Assembly (NCBI GenBank): GCA_013176395.1
Contig: JABMLP010000013.1
Coordinates: forward strand, 1,240,001-1,304,000
Length of the DNA stretch: 64,000 nucleotides
DNA from: Venturia oleaginea
Lineage: Eukaryota > Ascomycota > Dothideomycetes > Venturiales > Venturiaceae
Direction of reading: 5' to 3'
Shown here piece after piece: positions 1-11,081 of the stretch. Below the pieces are notes generated by a model. The model did no database searches and was not told where the DNA came from. It saw only the letters and a list, made by a program, of their open reading frames with translations. A program made the position numbers and the translations under genes. Within the stretch, counting starts at the first letter, position 1. Every line of letters starts with the position of its first letter.

Positions 1-771
1 ATATCATAACTTCACCAAAAAACCTCAAGTACTCGTCCCCGTCGTCAACGTTGTACATGTACTGAGCACAACCTTGCCAATCTGGATTGCGTTGATTCTC
101 TTGGGCCGGCCTCGGAATCGAACAAAAGCTTGCGCAAGTTGTCTTGCGTGTTTGAGCACGACTTGTTCAGTCTGGCACAGGTATCTTGTCCATCTAAGCT
201 TGCATCTAGTGTTGCGTGTATTCATGCCCATCTCTTCTTCCATCTCTATTCGTCAAGCCTCCCTCCGCGGGCTATTGACCAACAACCGAATTTGCTGATG
301 GACCAACCAATCTTGATCTCAAGCATAGATTTAACTTGCATGGATTTGTATTTCCGCTTCGATCCATATACTACCGTTGTTGCAGAAGCTTTATCTCTCA
401 AACGCTGTGTATTCTTGGTGATTGTCCACATTTGTAACGACCAGCAATTTTGGTACCAAGCTCTTCGACCTGCGCTTAGCCATGCTCTGAACAACGCAAG
501 TTCCCACTGAAACCCCGAGGTAGAACAGGTATGTCCAGGCCTGTATGCTTTGTCCAGGGACAATTGCTATGTATATGCGTGGTCGACGGAAAGGATCGAA
601 GTGCGAGGAGGGTCTGCTTGGATTTCTTGTTTCAAGAGCGTGCCGAGCCGCGATTGTGTTATTGATAGTGGTGAGAACGAGGAAGGATTCACCCTGGAGA
701 GGATTGTGTACAATGTGCCGGAGACGTTCGTTCGTAAATCCATTTGTTGAGCCGCCAGCCGCCTCAGACAT
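1..771 (-). CDS. Hypothetical membrane protein, 3' part cut by window edge
   Basis: I do not recognise this gene. A clear first exon starts at 771 (MSEAAGG) and reads to about 460. It is hydrophilic at first (GESFLVLTTINNTIAARHA), then has a hydrophobic stretch (AWTYLFYLGVSVGTCVV) that could be one membrane helix followed by a basic MAKRRSKS. A second coding-like stretch at about 105-2 reads PDWQGCAQYMYNVDDGDEY and LRFFGEVMI in another frame, so an intron of roughly 350 bases must lie between them; I could not fix its borders. The gene leaves the window at base 1. It is divergent from the DUF2461 gene, with about 470 bases between their starts. The function is unknown; that it is a real gene is likely but not certain. 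Confidence 0.42.
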
Positions 772-1245
772 GACTCGCCCTCGGCTGTGAACCACGAGCA
801 ATGAACAGAGACGGAAGTCTGAATGTGTTTCAGATGGATTGAAGCGGAATGAAGCGGTAGAGATTCTACAATCGGTGTGTATGAAGTAGCAAAGAGATTT
901 CTTACTGAGCAGTCTTGCAGAATTGATATTCCAATTCTGCATTAAGGCTAGTTCTAAACGATAGGTGGACAGAAAAAGAGGATTATTCTGCCATTTTGTT
1001 GAAGATACAAAGTATCCTCTTCAGTTCTCTGACCATGGCGGCAGCAGGTACAACAGCCATAATAGCCATAACAGCCGAATTGGATTGATATCCCGATGAC
1101 GATCGACTTTCCAATTGAAAGGAATCGCGCTTCTCCATAGTTTGCGCGCTTAGAGCTAGGTCGAGCGGCTAATGACGCTGACATGACTGCCGAAGTAATA
1201 GCCCTTCCACATTGACTTAACCTTTGAAATCGAATTCAAATCACA
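772..1245. other. Divergent intergenic region, 474 bp
   Basis: This is the spacer between two genes that start in opposite directions (771 on minus, 1246 on plus), so it probably holds both promoters. I see no gene, repeat or RNA in it. Confidence 0.5.
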
Positions 1246-4200
1246 ATGGCTCGGAAAACCAAGGCGCAGGCTGCGGCGACAGCCACCAAAAGCTCAACTA
1301 AACGGCAGACTCCACCTCCTACGGCAACAACACTTGCCAAACGGCCGAAGAGACAAAGCACATCTAAATCAGCACCAATCAAAAGCGATAACTTCTCTCA
1401 TGAATCATCTGAAAGCGAAGCAGGAGACGAAGATAGCGCCGTGGAATCACCAGGCGTTCAAAGTTCGGAATTTGACTCTCTACCGGGCGACGAAGAGCTC
1501 GAAATTGAATCCAGCATTTCAGGAGAAGAGGAAGACATCGACGAAAAGCCTAAACGATCCCGCGGCTCGGCCTCAGCAAAGAAAATCACAACCAAGTCTG
1601 ACACCAAGAATGTTGGCAAGACACCTCCATCAACCAAATCAGAATTATGGCGTCCAAGAGCATCAACAGGGTTTGAGGTAGGAACTCGGGTCGTGATTAA
1701 GAAGCCCAAAGCTAGAGATGCCGGAGAAACAGCGTATTCAGATGACACAATTCACCCGAATACGCTGTTATTTCTTGAGGATCTCGCGGCCAACAACGAG
1801 CGTGGTTGGTTGAAAAGTGAGTATCTTCTGGCCTAGCACTACAATTGTTCCAGCAGCTCTCGGATTGCAAAACTACACGAGGAGAAAATGTTTTGATTGA
1901 CTAGCGATTGTTATCATATACATGAAGAGTGCATGCATTGACGTCGTAGCGGCGCAGCAATCCTTTCTTTATGCAGCTTCGATTGCTCTGCGTTATTTCC
2001 ACGAACGCAGCAGCCCCGTTTTGTCGACTGACTTTGCCCAGTGCATGACCCGGATCACCGCGCTAGCCAGAAAGACTTTAATTCATTTCTTGAAACCTTG
2101 ACGCAGAACGTTATTGAGGCCGATGACACTGTGCCTGAGCTGCCGGTGAAGGACATTGTGAGTTATCGTAATCTCGTTTATAACCTTGATGGAATAAATG
2201 TTCGAGGTGGCGATAAGGCATGATCTACTGCTGATAGGACGTAGGTTATGAGGATCTATCGGGATATTCGATTCAGCAAGAACCCAACGCCGTACAAGGT
2301 TTGTAATACACAGTCCGTCACCAGAAAGCGCGCTAAAACTTGCAGGATCACTTCTCCGCTGCCTGGTGAGTCAGAATTCGACTGGGGGAGGCACCATATT
2401 GCAGGCATTAACAGTCTCAAGGTCGCGGACGGGAAGGAAAGGGCCATATGCCGTGTACTACTTGCAGATCAAGCCCAATGGCGGCTCGTGTGTTGGTAAG
2501 ACTTTGTTTTTCATATCATCTCCATTCCCGTCCGAAGACAAGTGAATTACTCGGACCATTTTCTCTGCGTGGAATTGAGACCTGGGGAATGGGGATTAAT
2601 TCGTGGAAGTCTTCTGAGGCCGTTCCGATGCAGCAAGGACCCGATTGGGACACAAACCGGATTCCGTTATTTTGGAAAGCGCAGCAAGACATGTCGACAT
2701 CCACCAGGACTTCACCGATTTGTACATCACATATGATCTGTCCAAGGACGAATGGCCACACTGCTTAGGTTCCGCTCTCGAGCAAACGGCTGAATATATC
2801 ACCACAGTGACCAGTAACTCTCACAGCCTCCTAGAAGTCAATTCAGTGGATGCATGGTAACTTTGCCATTGGCGATAGACTCAAGTGACATCCTGCTATG
2901 TCGAGAGAACATAAATACATGAGGCACATTAAGGCCAACTGGACGGTAAGACGAGGGTCTTTCACAGGGAGTGTTTGCCATTCGCGTTTGTAGTCATCGG
3001 ACCCGCACTGAGCTGAAGACTGCTCTATGATTGATCATGCAGCTCTTCGGGGTTTTCGTCCGACTGTAACATCTGAAGTATAGGTGTTGGCAGGGAGGTT
3101 GGTGGGAAGCTCTTTTGTCGTTCTGCGGGACGCACATCTTGGGTGTGATGTCGCACATTCTACATACTCTCGTCAGCACTGCGAATGAAGTGACACTGCT
3201 ACCCTCCCAAAGATGGCTAGTGGAAGACTGTCCTCGAAACACACACTGGCAGCGACGGCCTGATGCCCCGATCTACTTGAACCTACGAACTGAATTAGTC
3301 TTCAGCCACTGTTGCAGGCTACAAATCGTGTTGGCTCATAACTCCACGCAGCTTTCTCTTTCTCTCCATCTAGGAAATAACAGAGCAGTCGCTTTCTCCT
3401 GGATATCCTTTGGTCGCAACACTTTCCGCTGGAATTGGGTCTTCTGTTCTTCTGGAATCTAGCCCGGGCCTATTTCTCTGGAGATTATTGATCCGCAAGG
3501 GACAATGGCCGTGGTCTACACCGGTCTCATCAACCGTTCGAGTAAGAAGTATGCCTTTCCAACTCAAATGCTAATATTTGTACTGTGTAGCCGGCGGTCT
3601 CTGGATGCCTGAAGCCAATGCGGTGGCTCTACTGAGACGCGATATCGATCGAAGACCGCAGCGGATCAAAGCTGCCTTGAAAAACGACGGAATCCGTAAG
3701 GAGTTCTTGGATGGAGTGCCAGACGACGATGCGAGGGTGGTGAAGAAGTTCGTTGCGCAGAGCTCACAGGGTGCTCTGAAGACAAAGCCCAAGGTTCGTT
3801 CAACTTTCTTTCGCGAATATGTCCTACTGCCTGTGAACCGTCTAATTTCACTACCATACCGCCATCTTGATACTCAGCAGCCAATCTGCCTACCTTGCAT
3901 GCTTGGCTAATGCCTGAGCGGAGGCCGAGAGGATATGGCTGTGCTACCAGAGTCTACTTTGGGCCACAGCGCATCACTAGAGTACTTGGTGCACATGAAA
4001 GGCAGTATCGTGAAGATTTTATGAATTGCAATGATGCCAAATGATGGTCTCACGCAGTTGTCGCTCTTTGGGAGAGTGCTCAGTTGTGGTGGCCAGTCTC
4101 GAGATGGAAGAACGGGAGCTAGAAGAACAGTCCCGAACTTGGTCTACGGAGCGACCCTCTCGCCATCTGGACCAAAACCGACAAGACAAGATTGTTCAAA

Positions 4201-5300
4201 CCACCAGGGTGCCATTTGGACCCAACCTTGATCCGTTGAAGCAATTACGAGGTACCTCGAAAACACGATAGTGCACGACTTGATACTTGTTCTGTATGGA
4301 TTGCTCTTGGTCCAGCCCCCGAATATGTTCCAGCACCACGACTACGATCTAGAGCACAAAATGACTAGGCGTCTCAACCACTCTCAGCAGCCAGTATTTT
4401 TTCCCACAGTCACGTATCGCCGAACAGGGGCAGATAAAATCGACAGTTCATAACTTAAATGCTTGGTCGCCTAGCATTGTATAACAATACGAAAAAGGCT
4501 AGCTGGATCAGGTCAAGGACCGCTGAAGAATGCAAAAAGGGTATATCCCGCAGTGGATTATATCCTCTCAAAGACGCCACAATGTCAACAAGCTCGACAC
4601 TAGTTTGGGCTTTCATGGTGTACCTTGCCTTTGCTCACCGCAAGCAAGACTCGTGACGTTTTAGCAGGCCGCAGTACCTCTGGACCAGGCTGACTCTTAC
4701 AAATCAGGGATTCGACGCTGACCACAACGACATCGATTTACTACGACTTAAAAGTTTCACGTTAACGCGGAAGTTGGAGGACAGAGAAATTTTGGGCCGA
4801 CAAGGCCTCGCGCGGATATCTGAGCTCATCGCTACCCTAGTACCCTTCGTAAGTCAAACCTTTTTAGCTGTTAGATTGTCGTTCCGAGCCACCATTTCAC
4901 GGTGATTAAGTGCGGACGGTCGGACGGTATGGCGCGGTAACCGAGTGACCAAAAACGCCGGTGCGGTGCCAGTACCAAATTTCGAGACGATCAAAATTTG
5001 GGTTGATTTTGCTTATTCGTCTAATGATTCCATACTCTCTCATTCATTCTCTTCTTCGGTCCCAGTCAAGGGACTGGTTTAGCCGTTTGCTATCCTCTCG
5101 GCCTCCATTGAGCGGGGATATGGCCTCGTTCCTTGGTTTCCCTGGCTTGGTTGAGGCATGGTGCGACCAAGATCAGGAGATATTTCTCTAACAAATTGCC
5201 GCAGATCACATATCTCAATTCCGTTGTAATGCCAGACGAAGAAGACGAGGATGAAGAAGATGACGATGAGGATGAAGGGCCTGTGGAGGTGGACAATTGA
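1246..5300 (+). CDS. DUF2461 (TIGR02453 family) protein, eight exons with very long introns
   Basis: Exons are 1246-1816, 2042-2157, 2245-2298, 2346-2365, 2422-2495, 3591-3793, 4708-4848 and 5205-5300. They sum to 1275 nt, a 424-residue protein with the frame kept at every junction. Residues 1-165 are Ser/Lys/Glu-rich and look disordered. The DUF2461 domain then begins at HPNTLLFLEDLAANNERGW and continues through VMRIYRDIRFSKNPTPYKD, GGLWMPEANAV, KTKPKGFDADHNDIDLLRL and TLVPFITYLNSVVMPDE. It ends in an acidic tail (DEEDEDEEDDDEDE). The family occurs in fungi and bacteria; its biochemical role is unknown to me. The introns are 225, 87, 47, 56, 1095, 914 and 356 bp. The third and fourth are normal for a fungus, while the fifth to seventh are strikingly long. 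All have GT-AG ends, and most have a visible CTRAC/CTAAY-like branch site. The gene looks intact despite its length. Confidence 0.85.
2496..3590 (+). other. 1095-bp intron 5 of the DUF2461 gene
   Basis: The intron runs from the donor GTAAGACT at 2496 to TGTGTAG at 3590. It holds only short unrelated open frames and no recognisable domain. A second donor-like GTAAGAAGT at 3542 with the acceptor at 3590 would by itself form a normal 49-bp intron, so bases 2496-3541 may be inserted sequence or may hide an extra exon. I see no inverted repeats at the borders. Confidence 0.55.
3794..4707 (+). other. 914-bp intron 6 of the DUF2461 gene
   Basis: The donor GTTCGT follows codons KTKPK. The acceptor AAATCAG precedes GFDADHNDID, with GCTGAC as a likely branch site. 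Both flanks match the continuous family sequence, so nothing coding for this protein lies between. I see no domain or repeat inside. Confidence 0.55.
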
Positions 5301-8300
5301 GTGCTGCTTCCCAACTCCCAAAAGCGGCACAAAGCGAAAGGAAGTCTTAACCTGTGTAATGGAGCCTATGAGGTGTCTCGTGAAGCTCTTTGTCAGCGCA
5401 TGAAGAGAAGCAGCACAACTGACGAGTAAAATGGGAGCCCTAGGATAATAGAATATGCAATGCATTGTTACGTGGCTCACCGGGAACCAAAGCGCTCAGC
5501 TGGGAAGTGTGCCATCACATCAAGGATGGACTGTCATTGGACCGAGATGTGGATCCATCCCAGCTTTCTCTCTCTCCCGCTCGGAAACGGGCCCGTTCCT
5601 CGCATCGCCTGAAGGTCAGCTGATCGCAAGGGGGCGATAGAGACCATTTGCAGTCCCACTAAGGGGGCTTTGCTATCGTATATTACCCACCAGTCTGTGC
5701 TGCGAGCCACATCAGCCGTTGGCAGGTGGTTTAGCCGATCTCCTACACCGGCGGTTTCCAGGCTTGTTTTCGAGGCATCTAACGAATCCGATCCGTTCTG
5801 CGTTCGGACCCAAAATTCAGCACATGATCGAGGTCGACGCTTTTTCATATTTCCTTTCCTCTCCTTCACCTTGACTTCCACTACGGATAATCTGCAGAAT
5901 TACTCGTATTGACCTTGTGCTACACTCTCTGCAAGTTGCCTCTGTGGTGACACGTCACCCACGGCGTCTCGTCGATCGTAAGGCGCTGCCCTCGGTCTTA
6001 GCACCTGCTCTAGGCTTCTTCTGTTCATTGAGGCATACCCGCAACGGCCCGTCTTGCTTCTGTGCATGGTTCTACGCGGCGACGGTCCGCTTGTTTTGAT
6101 TTCATTGACAAAAGGAATAACCTTCACTGTAGGCTGGGTCACTGCAGCTTATTATTCATTTGCGCTGCACCGTGTTTCGCGAGTCCTGCCTTGCACAAAG
6201 TCCCCACGCAAGAGCATGTCGCGTGGCTTGCATGTGGGAAGCCATCACACCTTGATACCCTTGTCGGTGGATGATTGCTGCTCCCACACCTTTTGCATCC
6301 AATTCAGATTGTTGAAGAGTTGTTGGAGATTGGCTCTGCCTCACAACTCTTCTTCCTGCATGCATTTTATTAATTGGATCCGGACTGTGCTAACGAACAC
6401 ACAGCTTGCAGTAGCAGGCATCTGCCAAACACGCCGACGACTCCTCGACGAGGTAAGACACCTTGTTCCACGAATGCGAGGTTTTTGTCCGCTGTTTGCT
6501 TGCTGCCCTGGGTGGATTTCCTGGTCGTACTTGAGACAGAAGAGTGGATCGAGAGACAAATAAGATACATGTCAACCAGTGTGATGAGCGCGAGCCTTTG
6601 CGGATTGCCTGTGCATGACTCCAAGTCTTGAACAGCTCCTTGCATATTAGGAACAGAGCCTGTAGCAGTTGATAGTGATATCCTCGAATAATTGATACCG
6701 GTAGGTATCTGGCCACCTTGATGAGCTCAGCCGCGTTGTGGTACAGAGTAGCGCGCTAGGGTGCACGATAGTGCACCAAGAAAGACGCCGGCAGCCCAAT
6801 TGCATGGTCGTGAAGGCTTTTCCTGTGTACGGCCACGGCCCGAAGCGTATTTCGCTTACTTCTGTGCGGCAGACACTAAATCTTTGCGGGGCTACCCTTG
6901 GAAAAGCGTTGGAAATATGATACATCATAAAGAATCTGAGGCGCAGTACGCGCAGGCTGCTGCAGCCTGCATCCATCATCAATAATACAGCGTCCCTCTC
7001 AGGAGGATTCGGTCTGAGACGGCGTCCGGAATTTGAAGCTCGGGAACGGAGCAAAGCGTGCCATCCGTCTGTAAGAGACAAGCTCCATGTCCTTTGCTTG
7101 AGTCGAGTTTAATCGTAAAACTCTTCCACGCCCCCCTTCCATCGAACATGCAGTCCATCCCTGATGGCTGGCTGGTTGGCGATACTGCACGTTGTGCATC
7201 CCTACCGCATATCATTCCGTCCAGGTGACGAGAAGGAGGAGGATGTATATGTCGACTGTATTGATAGGTATGGATGTGGGTAAGCCACTAGCCTCTCCAC
7301 CTACGGCGAGGGACGCACCGAAGCCGAAGCCTAGCTCAAAAATACACCAACCATCTGCTCTCTCAAGGTTGCAGCGGGCGGTAAGAGCCGGGACAGATCT
7401 ATGGTCATGGGAGGTGAATGAGCAGGAACTATCGGAAGTCAATACCAGCTCCTGAAGCACACCCTTGCACGGAAAGAAGTCAAGGCACGATCCTAGTCTA
7501 TACGTCAAGGTGGGCACTGATAAAGTAGTTCCGCGCTCTTCAGTGCTTCACCAGGGAAATAGTCGGTGAGAGGTCCAGCCTAACATGTTCATGGCGAAGC
7601 CGGATGCCTTCTATCGACGGACGGCAAATCTGCTCTGCATGCGTGGCTACGCAGGAGCGGGAGTTAATTCCGACTCGACCACTGGCCAATCAGGCAGGGC
7701 AGGATTGCCGAAATGGAAATCCTGTCAAGGAACGCTTGTCCAGTGCATTGTGAAGCGAGGGTGCTTGACGAGGTGACTTGAGTCGTCATTTCTCATGCCC
7801 CTGCAAAAGGGTTTCTGGTAGAGGGCGGTTTCCTACGAGTATTGCTCCGCAATCCGCATCAAAGGTTCTTTACTCAATATATATACCTCGCGACCCGAGA
7901 ACCTCTCACACCGCATCTGGGCTTGTTCACGTGTCCCCTGATCCAGAACACCGTTAGTCGCTTATCCACGCCACAATCGGCCGCTCGGTTCCCGTTGCGA
8001 TTTGCCAGGAAAGGATGGTTCACGTCAGTGGCTATTTGATGCCAAAGACCAATCAGAGGGGCATCCATGCTTCGAGAAGGATGGTCGCGCATCACGCTCG
8101 AAGCCGCACACAGCGGGCTGACCGGTGTGTCAGGTTGAACAGCGAATAAACAAACGAGCCGTGACAAACAACTACAAATCTGAACCAACCTGAGCCTGTC
8201 TCGTGACGACCACCGAGGATCCAGGAATGGCATTTCAAGAAACTGTCTGGGCATACTAGGCCCTGTTCGTGTAGGAGTACCAAGCCCACGACTACCCGCC

Positions 8301-9405
8301 GTGGGACCCAGGAGGAAAGTCCCTTGTTGCAGGCTACTAGCCGGCTTCCCGCCACGCCGCCGCTGTCCTTGTCTCCGCCTTTTGTCTGGGTGCAACCGTC
8401 GACAGCCGGGAGTGCGGTGATTGCCTCACTCTGCACCATGGCAATTCTCGGCCGTTGAGCGCGACGAGTCAAAAGTGCTCATCTTTCATACTGCGGAAAG
8501 GATTGGCCAAAGTTCAGTGTGGGAAAGTGATGAAGCAACCAATAATTCGAAAAAGACTATTGGCCTTCGTCCGGGATTTCTGGCTGGCTACGGCTTTTTT
8601 GCACCTGTACTCGGGCGAATCATTGACGTTGTTTACCCTTGCAATGCCTAGCGGCGCGTGATTCTTTGGTTCGATGTCCATTCATCTGAGATTGATGTAG
8701 AGAAAGTGCTGGTCCCGTCTTGGGACGACCAAAGCTGTTCGGAGTCTTTGGCTGGCTGGCTGTGCACTGATCGAGGTCGGCTAGGGCGCATGGGGTATCC
8801 TTGAACCTCGCTTTTGGACGCTTTGACAGCACGTTGTAACGTGTACTGTACGATTCCAGATGGTAATCTACCAGCTGGGCACTTCCTCCCTAACACTCAA
8901 ATGAACCTTGCCTCATCCACCTGCACCGATCAGACGCCATAAGCCTCTTCCAATCCATCTAATATTCGCATCCCTCCCACTGTTCGAGTTTCATCGCCCA
9001 CGACTCCCTCTCCTCGGTCTCCCACGGCCGACATCCACTGGCACAACAACCCTTCTGTGGCTCCTTTTTCTGGCAAGCTAAAACACCACTCCGCTCTCCC
9101 GATTCGAGCCTTCAACACTCGGCGCAAGTAGCGGCTGATCCCTTCCGGCGTCTCCTTTGTATCGGGACCTCGTCACCACAAACATCAACTCCACGCCTCA
9201 GCTGCGAAGTCTGAACTGTTCGACCAATCCCCAAACACAGGTCGCCCCGGCCATTCCCTACGCGGCACCGACTTCTCTTTCCAGTTTCGCCCATCGTGAC
9301 ATTCCATCAGCCTCGCGGCTGCGGCTCAACCCGTCCTTTGTGACACTTTCCCTAACACGAAGCCCGACTTCTGAAAATCCCTGGGCATCGCACAACAGCA
9401 CGCTC
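5301..9405. other. Gene-poor intergenic region, 4.1 kb
   Basis: I found no open frame here with recognisable protein character on either strand; the frames are short and overlap each other. From about 8890 the plus strand becomes pyrimidine-rich (repeated TCCC, CTCC and CATC blocks), as fungal 5' leaders often are, so the transcript of the Zn2Cys6 gene probably begins there and carries a long leader. Confidence 0.4.
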
Positions 9406-9435
9406 ATGAGTCTTGCCTCGCGACAACTCCAATAA
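9406..9435 (+). promoter_or_regulatory. Upstream ORF abutting the Zn2Cys6 start codon
   Basis: An ATG at 9406 opens a nine-codon frame (MSLASRQLQ) whose TAA ends at 9435. The main ATG follows at 9438, leaving only AC between. This is a directly visible arrangement that could limit translation of the regulator or feed it by reinitiation. The regulatory effect is inference. Confidence 0.45.
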
Positions 9436-9437
9436 AC

Positions 9438-11081
9438 ATGTACCCCAACCATTCCGGAGGTCACAACACTCCGCCGCCCCCTCAGGCTTCCTACGAATAC
9501 CCTCCTCCACCCTCGCAAGCTCCACCACCGCAACAGGTTGCATATCCTTCAGCCAGTCAACCAGTAAGTGCTTGCTCGTTCGACGCTCCACTCATGTCCT
9601 CCAGCCGAACAGCCCAAAACACATCGTCATTCTTGAATCAGGAGGATATCGCGAAATTTCTGTCGTTCGAATATCAAGCCTTGCCAGAAATTTCGTGGTG
9701 TTGGTCTAGCACTTTTTAGAGAGCCATTCTTACCTCCGTGGAGTGTATAATTAGGAAGCGCATACATTCGACGAGCCCCATCTGTGTGCTCCTTGCTGAC
9801 GCGACTATAGCCCACTACTTTGCCTTCTTTGAGCGAGAGATATCCTCAGCAACCACCACCCGATATGGCTCTCCATCATCATGCACCACCTCAGTATCCT
9901 CCACAACCACCACCTGGCTATCCACCGTCGCAGGCCCACTACCATCAACCACCCTATCGTACCCACGATCCGTATAGACAAGGACCCCCTCCTCCTCACG
10001 GGGCCCATCCTTATCCGTATCCTCCTCAACAGCACCAGCCTGCTCCTAGACAGCGAACCGCGATTGCTTGCCGTTATTGCAGGCGTAGAAAGGTGACGAC
10101 CTCTACGTTCCCGCTCGCTCGATTTTCTAGCTCACAAATCTGCAGATTCGATGCTCAGGCTTTGACCAGTCCGAAGACGGCCGCTGCGCCAATTGCCAGC
10201 GATTTTCTCAAGAATGCGTCTTCACTCCAGTCTCGGCTCAAACCCAAGCCTTCGTCCCAGTTCATGCCGTTTATGGACGCGGCCAGCACTCGCAAGGTCA
10301 GCAGCTGTATGGTGCATACGGACAGCCACTTCCTATATCGCAGCCTGGTCAGCCGGACCCATACGCTTCTCGCCCTCCTCAACCGTATACGCTCCCAAGT
10401 CCTACTGGGCCACATCCTGGTCAGCACCCACACTACCAGCAGCAACCCCCACCGCCACAATCGCATTCTCAGCATTATCCTCCACCACCTGCACAGGCAC
10501 CGATGCCAGGATATGATGACCGCAACGCAGTCAATGGGAACAGGAAGCGCCCTTCTGGTGAGCCGCACACTCCTACGATTCCTCCACCAAATCCTGCAAC
10601 GGTTACCAACGGTGCTCATGCCGACTCCTATCGATATCCTGACCCAACTGTATTAGGTGCACCACCCGTCTCTCCAGCATCGAGCGTTTCCCATCAGTCG
10701 GGTGCCTCTACTTCGGCAACTCAGCCATACTACGGCTCGCAGCCTCAGCAGCTACGCAACTCACCACCACTTGTAGCTCCGTACGCTCATGAATCTCGCG
10801 CTTCTGCATCTCCCAACAGTACTACTGCTGCAGGCTCTAGTACCACACAGTATCCTCCTTATCCTGGTGAACAGAAATTAGCACCGCCATCAAATCGCTC
10901 CGATGGGCGCACACCACCGCCCGCATCAACGCCGGGTGGAACTCTCACGACGGCAACAGCAAGCGCAGGTGGAGCGCCGAGACCTGGCATGAGCATCAGC
11001 AGCATAGTTAGTGGCGACGCCGCCTCCCCTGGCACTAGAAGTGCTCGGGATCAGGACATGCTGAAGCGTCTCGGAAAATAG
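9438..11081 (+). CDS. Zn(II)2Cys6 transcription factor
   Basis: Exons are 9438-9563, 9811-10092 and 10146-11081, giving 447 residues. The binuclear zinc cluster lies at residues 129-160: CRYC, RRRKIR, C139, then ten residues, CANC and a final C160. That is the CX2CX6CX10CX2CX6C pattern of fungal Gal4-type DNA-binding domains. The second intron splits the cluster between RRRK and IRC. The N-terminus is Pro/Gln/Tyr-rich (PPPPQAS, YPPQPPPGYPP), as is the region after the cluster. The C-terminus is Ser/Thr/Pro-rich and ends in a conserved-looking block (GMSISSIVSGDAA, DQDMLKRLGK). I see no fungal-specific MHR domain; the protein is short for the family. It should act in the nucleus as a DNA-binding regulator, with an unknown target. 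Intron 1 (247 bp) is long. A uORF sits directly upstream. Confidence 0.85.

Noticed and set aside
8668..8690. GGTTCGATGTCC as a possible tRNA B box
   Set aside because: No matching A box or acceptor stem pairing nearby; I found no tRNA gene in the window.
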